From Paenibacillus sinopodophylli (GTDB lineage Bacteria > Bacillota > Bacilli > Paenibacillales > Paenibacillaceae): DNA of 64,000 nucleotides. The notes below the pieces were generated by a model. The model was not told the DNA's origin, ran no database searches, and worked only from the letters and a program-made list of their open reading frames with translations. Positions 1-6,917 of this stretch are shown piece after piece (within the stretch, counting starts at the first letter, position 1; every line of letters begins with the position of its first letter). The position numbers and the translations under genes are program-made. The stretch covers positions 655,339 to 719,338 of the forward strand of contig NZ_VDBO01000001.1 of assembly GCF_005930355.1 (NCBI RefSeq), read 5' to 3'.

Positions 1-57
1 GAATTCCGCGATGTAGTCATACGTTATTTTGAGACGATAGCCAAGCAGGGAACTTGA
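1..57 (+). CDS. C-terminal tail of an unidentified upstream gene
   Basis: Frame 1 is open from the window edge for 18 codons and ends in TGA at 55-57, about 50 bases before rpiA. The tail reads like a helix end (EFRDVVIRYFETIAKQGT). It is too short to assign a family. It could also be chance, but the spacing to rpiA fits an upstream gene. Confidence 0.4.
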   Translation, partial: EFRDVVIRYFETIAKQGT

Positions 58-107
58 TCACACTCGCTACTAGAACTGATTTCAAATGGAAGAGGAGAGT
101 TTAACAG

Positions 108-776
108 ATGGAGTCGAAGCGGATAGCAGCTGAGAAAGCTGTGGAATCGATTAAGGATGGTATGATTGTCGGATTAGGAACAGGATCAACTGCATATTAT
201 GCCATTCAAAAAATCGGACAACGGGTAAAGGACGGACTTTCGGTGAAGGCGATCGCGACTTCGAAACAATCCGAAGAGCTCGCGATTGATCTAAATATAC
301 CGATGATTTCATTCACGGAGCTGGAAGAGATCGATGTGACGATAGACGGTGCGGACGAGGTTGATGGGGAGTGGAATCTAATTAAGGGTGGTGGTGGAGC
401 ACTGCTGAGGGAGAAGATCGTTGCGGCAGCAAGCAAGCTGCTGATTGTCGTCGTTGATGAGAGTAAGGTAGTCCCTGTACTTGGTCGATTCCCGCTGCCT
501 GTTGAGATTGTACCGTTCGGGTTCGAGATGACCGTGCGAAAGCTAAAGAAGCTGGGTGCTGAGCCGGTGATAAGAAGAGAAGATCATCAGATATTTGTAA
601 CGGACAACGGGAATTATATAGCTGATTGTCACTTTGAGAGCATACCAGAGCCGGAGAAGCTTCATACGATGTTGAATTTGATTCCAGGCATCGTGGATCA
701 TGGATTATTTATTGGTATGGCTGGTCAAGTCATTGTCGGCAGTACAGATGGCTCTGTTCGCGTTTTGAGCAAATAA
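108..776 (+). CDS. rpiA: Ribose-5-phosphate isomerase A
   Basis: Cytosolic enzyme interconverting ribose-5-phosphate and ribulose-5-phosphate in the pentose phosphate pathway. The 222 residues match the usual RpiA length. Family motifs are visible: the phosphate-binding GLGTGSTAYYAI near residue 22, DGADEVD near 80, KGGGGALLREK near 93, and a C-terminal GMAGQVIVGSTDG. An AGGAGAG ribosome site lies about ten bases before the ATG. A terminator hairpin follows at 810, so the gene seems to end its own transcript. The context gives no special link to the nitrate genes. Confidence 0.96.
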   Translation: MESKRIAAEKAVESIKDGMIVGLGTGSTAYYAIQKIGQRVKDGLSVKAIATSKQSEELAIDLNIPMISFTELEEIDVTIDGADEVDGEWNLIKGGGGALLREKIVAAASKLLIVVVDESKVVPVLGRFPLPVEIVPFGFEMTVRKLKKLGAEPVIRREDHQIFVTDNGNYIADCHFESIPEPEKLHTMLNLIPGIVDHGLFIGMAGQVIVGSTDGSVRVLSK

Positions 777-809
777 TTTATCATAGGTATGATAATATAC
801 TGCAATGCG

Positions 810-848
810 TCCTGTATGACCGTATAAACGGTCTCACAGGATATTTTA
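810..848 (+). terminator. Intrinsic terminator after rpiA
   Basis: A 14-base stem (810-823 with 828-841, two mismatches) closes an ATAA loop and is followed by TATTTTAG. Confidence 0.75.
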
Positions 849-937
849 GTATACAGCTGGCGAGTACGGATTATGGGAAACATTTTCTCGCGAAGTGAAA
901 AGGCTAGTAATCATACTATTTAAAAGGACGTGACCAA

Positions 938-1696
938 ATGAATGACACGATCAATTTGCTGCTTAACCATCGCTCCATTCGCTCTTACCTGGACAAGCCA
1001 CTGACTGAAGAGCAAATCAGCATCATCGTACAAAGCGCGCAAGCTGCTGCTACATCCAGCTATGTTCAAGCTTATAGCATCATCGGCATTAAGGACCAAG
1101 AGATCAAGGACAAGCTTGCAGAACTTTCTGGTGATCAGGCCTATGTCGCAAAGAACGGACATTTCTTCGTGTTCTGCATGGATCTTCATAGGCTAGAGCT
1201 TGCAGCCGAGATCGAAGGAGAACTTACCGCTGAGATCGAGCAGTCTTTAAACTCTACCGAAATGTTCATGATTGGATTGATCGATACCGGACTGGCTGCA
1301 CAGAACGCAGCAGTTGCGGCAGAGTCCATGGGACTTGGCATATGTTATATCGGGGGCTTGAGGAACAAGCTGCATGAGGTTTCATCGTTGCTGGGAACGC
1401 CTAACCGAGTCATTCCTTTATTCGGATTAAGCGTTGGATACCCAACCAACCTGTCTGATACGAAGCCGCGCTTGCCTATTGCTAACGTTTATCATGAAGA
1501 TCGTTACAATCCGAATCCTGATCAGTTGAAGGAGCAGCTTCATCAGTATGATCGGACCATATCTGATTATTACTCTGCTAGAACGAATGGAGCGCGTAAT
1601 GACCGATGGACCGAATCGATGTCTAAGCAGCTCCAGCGTCCGAAGAGACTTTATTTGAAGCAGTTTTTAAAGGAAAACAAAATACCCTTAGACTGA
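938..1696 (+). CDS. NADPH-dependent nitroreductase, NfsA/NfrA family (FMN)
   Basis: Flavin oxidoreductase of the NfsA/Frp type, which reduces nitro compounds, quinones, flavins or disulfides with NADPH. The N-terminal LLNHRSIRSYLDKPLTEEQ is the FMN phosphate/ribityl contact region, and SAQAAATSSYVQAYSII is the next conserved strand-helix. GLGICYIGGLRN near residue 145 and a basic C-terminal arm also fit the family. The length (252) matches B. subtilis NfrA-type proteins. An AAAAGGACGTGACC site precedes the ATG. The physiological substrate cannot be told from sequence. Confidence 0.9.
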   Translation: MNDTINLLLNHRSIRSYLDKPLTEEQISIIVQSAQAAATSSYVQAYSIIGIKDQEIKDKLAELSGDQAYVAKNGHFFVFCMDLHRLELAAEIEGELTAEIEQSLNSTEMFMIGLIDTGLAAQNAAVAAESMGLGICYIGGLRNKLHEVSSLLGTPNRVIPLFGLSVGYPTNLSDTKPRLPIANVYHEDRYNPNPDQLKEQLHQYDRTISDYYSARTNGARNDRWTESMSKQLQRPKRLYLKQFLKENKIPLD

Positions 1697-1716
1697 TAGC
1701 GAACACAGTCTAAGGG
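1675..1716 (-). terminator. Intrinsic terminator of narK overlapping the nitroreductase 3' end
   Basis: A perfect 11-bp stem (1685-1695 with 1706-1716) overlaps the last codons of the nitroreductase. Read on the minus strand it is followed by TATTTTGTTTT, so it fits narK termination best. It may also slow plus-strand transcription. Confidence 0.65.
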
Positions 1717-1742
1717 CGCTTGAAATAACTTGAATTATTTAT

Positions 1743-2984
1743 TTACACGTTCACTTGAGCGGTATCTGACAAATGCTCGATATTTGCTTTTCCACCTTTA
1801 GCCATCCATTTAGTTTTCCATTTGGCTTGCATGACGGTTAGCAGGACAAGCGCGGCAAGCGTCACTGCACTCAGGATCAGGAACCCTGATGTATAAGAAC
1901 CAGTTGATTGGTACAGTTTTCCAAGAATGAGTGGTAAGGCATAACCGCCAAGTCCGCCTGCTGCACCGATAATGCCTGTCATAAGACCAAGCTCGCCGCC
2001 GAAGCGTTGCGGTACGAGTTGGAATACGGAGCCATTACCTGCTCCTAAGCACATCATACCGATAAACAACATCGTAATCACGATAGGAAGCGAAGGCAGT
2101 GAAGAAACAGCTGCAAGCATTAGGCCGGCTCCGCCGTACAGAATGGTTAACATTTTTGCGCCGCCGATTTTATCCGATAAATATCCGCCAACAGGTCGGA
2201 AGAAGCTGCCTGCGATGACGCAAAAGGTTGTAAAGTCTGCTGCTCTAACTGGCGAGAGGCCGTATTGCGTATTGAAAAAGATCGTTAAGTAATTTGATAG
2301 TCCAACAAATCCCCCGAAAGTTACACAATAGAATGCGCAGAATATCCAGGCATCACCTTGCTTCAGCACCTGTGCATATTGAGACAGCTTCTTAGGAGCT
2401 GGACGATTCGGACTGTTTTTCGCAAAGATCGTAAAGATAATAAAGACGAGAACAATTGGAATGATAGCAAGTCCGAACACAACTTCCCAACTGCCATAAT
2501 GCTGAGCAATACGGTTGGCGAACAGCGTGGAGATAACCGTACCACTATTGCCGGCTCCAGCGATACCCATCGCCAGACCTTGGTGCTCCTTCGAATACCA
2601 TTGACTGGCGAGTGGCAAGGCTGCGGCAAATGAAGCTCCAGCAACACCAAGCAATAACGCTACAACGTACAGTTGATCCAATGAATCAACAAATTTCCAA
2701 CCCATAATCAAGGGAACGAGGGTAAAGAGCATACCGAACTGTGCGGTGCGCTTCGGCCCGATGTAGTCTGTCATGAATCCTAACACTAATCGTAGAATCG
2801 AACCTCCTAATATAGGAAGAGCAACAAGGTTAGCTTTTTGCACAGGATCCATCGGATAGTCGGCTGCAATAATAACAGCTAAGGGACCAATTAGTACCCA
2901 AATCATGAAGCTCATGTCAAAATAAAGAAATGCACTGAATAGTGTGGGTTTGTGCCCGCTTTGCCAAAATCCTTTTCTCTCCAT
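1743..2984 (-). CDS. narK: Nitrate/nitrite transporter, MFS NarK/NasA type
   Basis: Twelve-helix major facilitator that brings nitrate in (or exchanges nitrate and nitrite). Two nitrate signature stretches are visible: GAGNSGTVISTLFANRIAQ near residue 143 and GAGNGSVFQLVPQRFGG near 316, both glycine-rich as in the NNP family. The intracellular loop DYIGPKRTAQFG near residue 68 and the second-half loop YLSDKIGGAKM are typical MFS loops. The length (413) fits NasA/NarK. It is divergent from moeA-nasBC, and its leader carries a GlnR/TnrA box and an ANTAR-type terminator-antiterminator. This supports an assimilatory role. Confidence 0.93.
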   Translation of the reverse strand: MERKGFWQSGHKPTLFSAFLYFDMSFMIWVLIGPLAVIIAADYPMDPVQKANLVALPILGGSILRLVLGFMTDYIGPKRTAQFGMLFTLVPLIMGWKFVDSLDQLYVVALLLGVAGASFAAALPLASQWYSKEHQGLAMGIAGAGNSGTVISTLFANRIAQHYGSWEVVFGLAIIPIVLVFIIFTIFAKNSPNRPAPKKLSQYAQVLKQGDAWIFCAFYCVTFGGFVGLSNYLTIFFNTQYGLSPVRAADFTTFCVIAGSFFRPVGGYLSDKIGGAKMLTILYGGAGLMLAAVSSLPSLPIVITMLFIGMMCLGAGNGSVFQLVPQRFGGELGLMTGIIGAAGGLGGYALPLILGKLYQSTGSYTSGFLILSAVTLAALVLLTVMQAKWKTKWMAKGGKANIEHLSDTAQVNV

Positions 2985-3112
2985 CCTAATCTCTCCCTTA
3001 ACATCTGTAGTAAACCCAAGGTGAAACGGCTGTCCCGTACTTTGACGGTGCAGCGCGTTTCATTCCAAGAAATATAGAGAATGTATAGCCTGAGGATATA
3101 CATTCCTATATT

Positions 3113-3155
3113 AAAAAAAGCCGCAACCCGTCCTTAAATAGGAACGAAATGCGGC
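3113..3155 (-). terminator. Leader terminator (attenuator) upstream of narK
   Basis: On the minus strand a stem starting GCCGCA (3155) and ending TGCGGC (3120) is followed by a run of seven U (3119-3113). It lies about 130 bases before the narK start, so it would stop transcription before the gene unless prevented. Its first three bases are the 3' arm of the adjacent hexaloop hairpin, making the two structures mutually exclusive. Confidence 0.8.
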
Positions 3156-3185
3156 CTCATTGCCATTGGTTGCACGTCATTGTGC
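3153..3185 (-). promoter_or_regulatory. ANTAR-type dual-hexaloop antiterminator in the narK leader
   Basis: Two adjacent hairpins on the minus strand: GCAC-AATGAC-GTGC (3185-3172) and GGC-AATGAG-GCC (3164-3153), joined by 7 nt. Both six-base loops have A at position 1 and G at position 4, the hallmark of RNA bound by ANTAR-domain antiterminators such as NasR and EutV. Hairpin 2 shares its 3' arm with the following terminator. The moeA leader has a matching pair. The cognate ANTAR protein is not in the window. Confidence 0.82.
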
Positions 3186-3228
3186 GACCTTGCTATTAAC
3201 GGATAACAAATTTGTAATCCCAACTCGA

Positions 3229-3257
3229 ATTATAAGATCACGTAATGTGCATGTCAA
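3229..3257 (-). promoter_or_regulatory. narK promoter, perfect sigma-A consensus
   Basis: On the minus strand TTGACA (3257-3252), a 17-base spacer and TATAAT (3234-3229) form a full-consensus promoter. Transcription would start near 3222, leaving a 5' leader of about 235 bases that holds the antitermination element. The -35 is embedded in a GlnR/TnrA box. Confidence 0.85.
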
Positions 3258-3268
3258 TATACCTTACA
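3252..3268. promoter_or_regulatory. GlnR/TnrA box at the narK promoter
   Basis: Minus strand TGTAAGGTATATTGACA matches TGTNA-N7-TNACA at all eight fixed positions. Its promoter-proximal half overlaps the -35 TTGACA. That placement suggests occlusion (GlnR repression in nitrogen excess), though activation cannot be excluded. Confidence 0.78.
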
Positions 3269-3305
3269 CAAATATTTTTTATATCGTAAAATAATCAAAA
3301 TACGG

Positions 3306-3322
3306 TGTTATGTATATTGACA
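3306..3322. promoter_or_regulatory. GlnR/TnrA box at the moeA-nasBC promoter
   Basis: TGTTATGTATATTGACA matches TGTNA-N7-TNACA and overlaps the -35 TTGACA of moeA in the same way as the mirror-image site at narK. Both boxes share the block TATATTGACA, so the two divergent promoters appear to be controlled alike. Confidence 0.78.
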
Positions 3323-3345
3323 TATATTCTGTCATCAACTAATCT
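3317..3345 (+). promoter_or_regulatory. Candidate moeA-nasBC promoter
   Basis: TTGACA (3317-3322), 17 bases, then TAATCT (3340-3345). The -10 is poor, but spacing and -35 are good, and a start near 3352 would place the dual-hexaloop leader immediately downstream. Confidence 0.55.
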
Positions 3346-3365
3346 ATACATATTAGAACGAATAA

Positions 3366-3402
3366 CGCACAGTGGCGTGCGATCTCAAACGGCAACGATG
3401 CC
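3366..3402 (+). promoter_or_regulatory. ANTAR-type dual-hexaloop antiterminator in the moeA-nasBC leader
   Basis: Hairpin 1 is CGCAC-AGTGGC-GTGCG (3366-3381) and hairpin 2 is GGC-AACGAT-GCC (3391-3402), with a 9-base linker. Both loops have A at position 1 and G at position 4. Hairpin 2 continues after one mismatch with AAA/TTT pairing. Its 3' arm (GCC, 3400-3402) is also the 5' end of the terminator stem, so binding of an ANTAR protein to the hairpins would block termination. Confidence 0.85.
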
Positions 3403-3431
3403 TTTTCCTTGAACATGGGAAAGGGCTTTTT
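3400..3431 (+). terminator. Leader terminator (attenuator) upstream of moeA
   Basis: GCCTTTTCCT (3400-3409) pairs with GGGAAAGGGC (3417-3426) through ten pairs including G-U, followed by five T (3427-3431). It ends about 40 bases before the moeA start and would attenuate the operon. Confidence 0.82.
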
Positions 3432-3471
3432 CTGTTCATTTTGCTCAAATAACGTGCTGGGGGTTGATAAA

Positions 3472-4737
3472 ATGTCGGTCATTAGCGTGCAAAACCCGCT
3501 TACAGCATCTGTTTCCATAGCCGTCATGAAGATGACACGGGATTGGCAAGAGCCATCCTTTGAAAAAGTACCATTAGAAGAAGCACTATCTAGAGTGCTC
3601 GCATGTGATTTCGAGAGTCCGTTCCCTCTGCCCCCATTCCGGCGTGCAGCGATGGATGGTTACGCGATTTGCGCTTCTGCATCAGCAGGAGTAAGCAAGG
3701 AGAAGCCCGCGCTGCTGCAGGTTAGGGACGAGATCCGTGCTGGATCGATCGAAGCAGATTATACAATGGACGAAGGCATCATGAATGCGGTCCGTATATT
3801 CACAGGTGCACCTGTACCAGCCAGCTATGATTGTATTGTTATGCAGGAAACGGCCGTTCCGCGCAACAGTATAATGGGCGAGCCTTCTGTTCAGATTGAT
3901 CGAACCTACCCAAGAGGTCAACATATCGCCGAGAAAGGCGAGGATGTTCCGCTAGGCATGAAGGTGCTGTATAGAGGAGTTTCTATTAAAGCGAAGGAAA
4001 TTGCTGTGCTTGCCTCATTCGGGCAAACGGAAGTTTACGTATATAAACGACCGACGATTGCAATCGTGCCGGTAGGCGACGAGCTTAGACTGCCAGGGGA
4101 GCAGCTTGGTTCTGGGCAGATCTATGATGCAAATGGGTTCATGGTGAGCGCGAGACTGCGTGAGCTTGGTGCGCATGTCATTCGAAACGCACCGGTTCCG
4201 GACTGCCCCCGAACGCTAGCAGATACTCTAACATCAGCATTACAGCAAGCAGATATTGTTGTAACGACAGGCGGAGTTTCCGTTGGAGAGTATGATTATG
4301 TGAAGGCTGCTGCAGAAAGCATAGGCTGCGTCCCACTATTCACAAAGGTAGTTATGCGGCCGGGTACTCCAACATCGGCATATCAAATCGGTTCCAAATT
4401 GATTGTATGCCTCTCGGGGAATCCCTCAGCTTGTTTCGCTGGCTTGGAGCTGCTCCTTCGGCCAGTCGTTCTCAAAGCGGCAGGCAGGAACGAATACCGC
4501 TCCGATTGGCAGGACGGGAAACTGATCGAAGCCGTTCAGAAGCCTTCGCCTTATCCTAGATATGTACGTGCATTCGTATACCGCGGGGAGAAAGAATGGT
4601 TGATAGAGCCGCTGCGAAACGACAAGTCAGGCAATGTTGCCGCGTTTGCTCGGGCAAATGCGCTCGTTCTAATTCCGGCCGGAGGTGCCGGGGCTGACGC
4701 AGGACAGGAAGTCCGTTTTGTTTCTCTAACAATATAG
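3472..4737 (+). CDS. moeA: Molybdopterin molybdotransferase MoeA
   Basis: Inserts molybdenum into adenylylated molybdopterin, making the cofactor needed by both nitrate reductases in this window. Visible motifs are PFRRAAMDGYAI (about residue 62), the MPT-binding TTGGVSVGEYDYV, and VVMRPGTPTSAYQIG followed by CLSGNPSACFAG. Length from this start is 421. The ATG at 3472 is chosen because GGGGGTTGATAAA precedes it and MSVISVQNP begins the protein; an in-frame ATG at 3409 lies inside the leader terminator. It is the first gene of a moeA-nasB-nasC operon with a 29-base gap to nasB. Confidence 0.94.
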   Translation: MSVISVQNPLTASVSIAVMKMTRDWQEPSFEKVPLEEALSRVLACDFESPFPLPPFRRAAMDGYAICASASAGVSKEKPALLQVRDEIRAGSIEADYTMDEGIMNAVRIFTGAPVPASYDCIVMQETAVPRNSIMGEPSVQIDRTYPRGQHIAEKGEDVPLGMKVLYRGVSIKAKEIAVLASFGQTEVYVYKRPTIAIVPVGDELRLPGEQLGSGQIYDANGFMVSARLRELGAHVIRNAPVPDCPRTLADTLTSALQQADIVVTTGGVSVGEYDYVKAAAESIGCVPLFTKVVMRPGTPTSAYQIGSKLIVCLSGNPSACFAGLELLLRPVVLKAAGRNEYRSDWQDGKLIEAVQKPSPYPRYVRAFVYRGEKEWLIEPLRNDKSGNVAAFARANALVLIPAGGAGADAGQEVRFVSLTI

Positions 4738-4766
4738 CAAAAACATGCGAGTGGATGTGAACATAC

Positions 4767-6917
4767 ATGAGTAGAGAAAGATTAGTCGTCATTGGAAACG
4801 GAATGGCAGGAATCAAGTGTATAGAAGAAGTGATTAAGCTTGCTCCGCAGAAATATCAAATTACGGTATTCGGGAATGAACCGCACCCGAATTACAATCG
4901 AATATTGCTATCCAAAGTACTACAAGGTGATTCTTCTATTGAAAGTATCGTCATTAATGACTGGTCATGGTATGAGGAAAGGGGAATACGGCTCTACACG
5001 AATGAGACAGTTACCCAGATTAATACGGAATCTCAATTTGTCAAAACAGTATCAGGCATCCGTACCGATTACGATTGCCTGATCATAGCGACTGGCTCCT
5101 CCGCATTCATCCCGCCGATCGCTGGCGTACACAAGCAAGGTGTCATTTCGTTCCGCAACATTAATGATTGTCAGACAATGATGGCTTATGCCAAGAAATA
5201 TAAAAAGGCAGCCGTCATTGGCGGCGGTCTTCTAGGTTTAGAAGCAGCAAGAGGCTTATTGAATCTAGGTATGGAAACAGATGTCATTCACAATGCTCCT
5301 TATTTAATGAATAGACAGCTTGACCGCATGTCGGCGGATCTGCTTCGCAAAGAATTGGAAGATCAAGGTATGCGATTTTGGCTTAGCAAGGAAACCGAAA
5401 GCATTACCGGCCTGAACCGTGCCAAAGGGATTCGATTCACCAATGGAAATACGCTTGAGGCTGATTTAATCGTTATTTCCGTAGGCATTCGTCCGAATAT
5501 AGAGCTCGCCAAAAAAAGTGGAATAGATATAAACCGCGCTATCGTCGTGGATGATTATATGCGTACAAGTAAACCTAATATTTACGCGGTAGGTGAGTGT
5601 GCAGAGCATCGCGGTGTAGCCTACGGGCTTGTAGCGCCGCTATATGAACAGGGAAAAGTGCTGGCGAGTATGCTGTGCGGAGAGTCCCCCGCACCTTATA
5701 AAGGTTCTGTTCCTTATGCGCAGCTGAAAGTATCCGGTGTCGAAGTGTTCTCTGCAGGAGATATTCAGCCCGATCAAGCCGATACGGCTGTTCAGATCTA
5801 TGACGGTATTCGTGGAACCTATAAGAAGGTCACGATGAAGGATGGTGTCGTGCGAGGAGCCATTTTGTTCGGGGATGCCTCAGAAGGTACGCAGCTATTG
5901 AACTTGGTGAAGAACCAGGCTCCCATTAGTCAGCTCGCTGCGAATACAAGTTCAAGCGGTAGTCATGCAAAGGAAGAGCTGGCAGCCAATATGCCGGACC
6001 GCGAAACGGTATGCGCATGCAATGCCGTGAGCAAAGGAGCCATCATGTGTGCCGTTCTTGAAGAAGGCATGCAAACGACCGACGAGGTTAGAGATTGTAC
6101 GAAAGCATCAAGCTCTTGCGGCGGCTGTCGGCCAATGGTTGATGCCATCGTGCAATATGCGCTTACCCATGGCAAAGCAGGTCAATCAGCTGCGGCTGAA
6201 CCCATTTGCGGTTGTACGGAAACGAGTCATGAGAGTTTGAAAGCCGCTATCGCGTCCAGCTCGCCAATCGCAACGGTAGATTTGATGGCTCGTCTAGGTT
6301 GGAAGCGTCCATTAGGCTGTACAATATGTCAAGCTGCTATTCATTATTATGCTGGCCTCTATCATAAGCAAACGTTCGCGGACGATAATGAAAGCTTGGT
6401 TCTGAGCTCTACTAATCAGTTGGAAATGAAAATACATTTCGAGTCTAGGGATCCTATTAGCCAGCTCTACAATTCACGGTCAGTGGGTGCCGAGCTTCAG
6501 GCACTAAGCCACAACTTGCAATTTCCTTCTGTCGTGAGAACGGCCGTCGCTTCGAGTCTTCATCAAGCGGCTGGCGTGCTTGTTCATGACATAGGCATCA
6601 CTGGTGCGCCGGCAGGCTGGGAAATCTATGCTGGAGGTCATTCCGAGCATCCGGTCAAGCAGGGACAATTAATCGGAATTGTCGATTCTGATACGATTGC
6701 CGTCTCACTCTCCCTCGCTATTCTACAGCTTTATCGGGAAAAAGCGGAGTATGGTGAAGCCATATGGAAATGGGTGGAACGAGAAGGCATCGTTGAAATT
6801 AGAGAAATGGTTCTCGACCCTGAATACCGATTAGAGCTTGTCGAACGTGCAGAAGCGTCTGTTATGCTGCACAAAAATGACGAAAGGCAAGGTGAAGAAA
6901 TATGCGGCAACTGCTAG
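4767..6917 (+). CDS. nasB: Assimilatory nitrate reductase electron-transfer subunit NasB
   Basis: FAD/NAD(P)H flavoprotein that passes electrons to the catalytic subunit NasC. FAD motif VIGNGMAGIKC starts near residue 7, and the NAD motif VIGGGLLGLEAARG is near 150. A BFD-type [2Fe-2S] site follows with C416, C418, C451 and C454, then a second BFD-like pair (CGC and CTIC, about 480-530). The C-terminal about 150 residues resemble the ferredoxin-like half of NirB-type nitrite reductase, without an obvious siroheme site. The length (716) is a little under B. subtilis NasB. The last 16 bases overlap nasC, implying translational coupling. It is not a full nitrite reductase. Confidence 0.88.
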   Translation: MSRERLVVIGNGMAGIKCIEEVIKLAPQKYQITVFGNEPHPNYNRILLSKVLQGDSSIESIVINDWSWYEERGIRLYTNETVTQINTESQFVKTVSGIRTDYDCLIIATGSSAFIPPIAGVHKQGVISFRNINDCQTMMAYAKKYKKAAVIGGGLLGLEAARGLLNLGMETDVIHNAPYLMNRQLDRMSADLLRKELEDQGMRFWLSKETESITGLNRAKGIRFTNGNTLEADLIVISVGIRPNIELAKKSGIDINRAIVVDDYMRTSKPNIYAVGECAEHRGVAYGLVAPLYEQGKVLASMLCGESPAPYKGSVPYAQLKVSGVEVFSAGDIQPDQADTAVQIYDGIRGTYKKVTMKDGVVRGAILFGDASEGTQLLNLVKNQAPISQLAANTSSSGSHAKEELAANMPDRETVCACNAVSKGAIMCAVLEEGMQTTDEVRDCTKASSSCGGCRPMVDAIVQYALTHGKAGQSAAAEPICGCTETSHESLKAAIASSSPIATVDLMARLGWKRPLGCTICQAAIHYYAGLYHKQTFADDNESLVLSSTNQLEMKIHFESRDPISQLYNSRSVGAELQALSHNLQFPSVVRTAVASSLHQAAGVLVHDIGITGAPAGWEIYAGGHSEHPVKQGQLIGIVDSDTIAVSLSLAILQLYREKAEYGEAIWKWVEREGIVEIREMVLDPEYRLELVERAEASVMLHKNDERQGEEICGNC

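Noticed and set aside
3366..3431. Molybdenum cofactor riboswitch before moeA
   Set aside because: The position before moeA invites it, but the two hexaloop hairpins with A1/G4 and the duplicate before narK (not a cofactor gene) fit ANTAR antitermination better, and the leader is too short for the larger Moco aptamer.
4767..6917. Full NADH nitrite reductase (NirB/NasD)
   Set aside because: The length is about 100 residues short, no clear siroheme/[4Fe-4S] cysteine set is visible in the C-terminus, and it precedes nasC with an overlap as NasB does.
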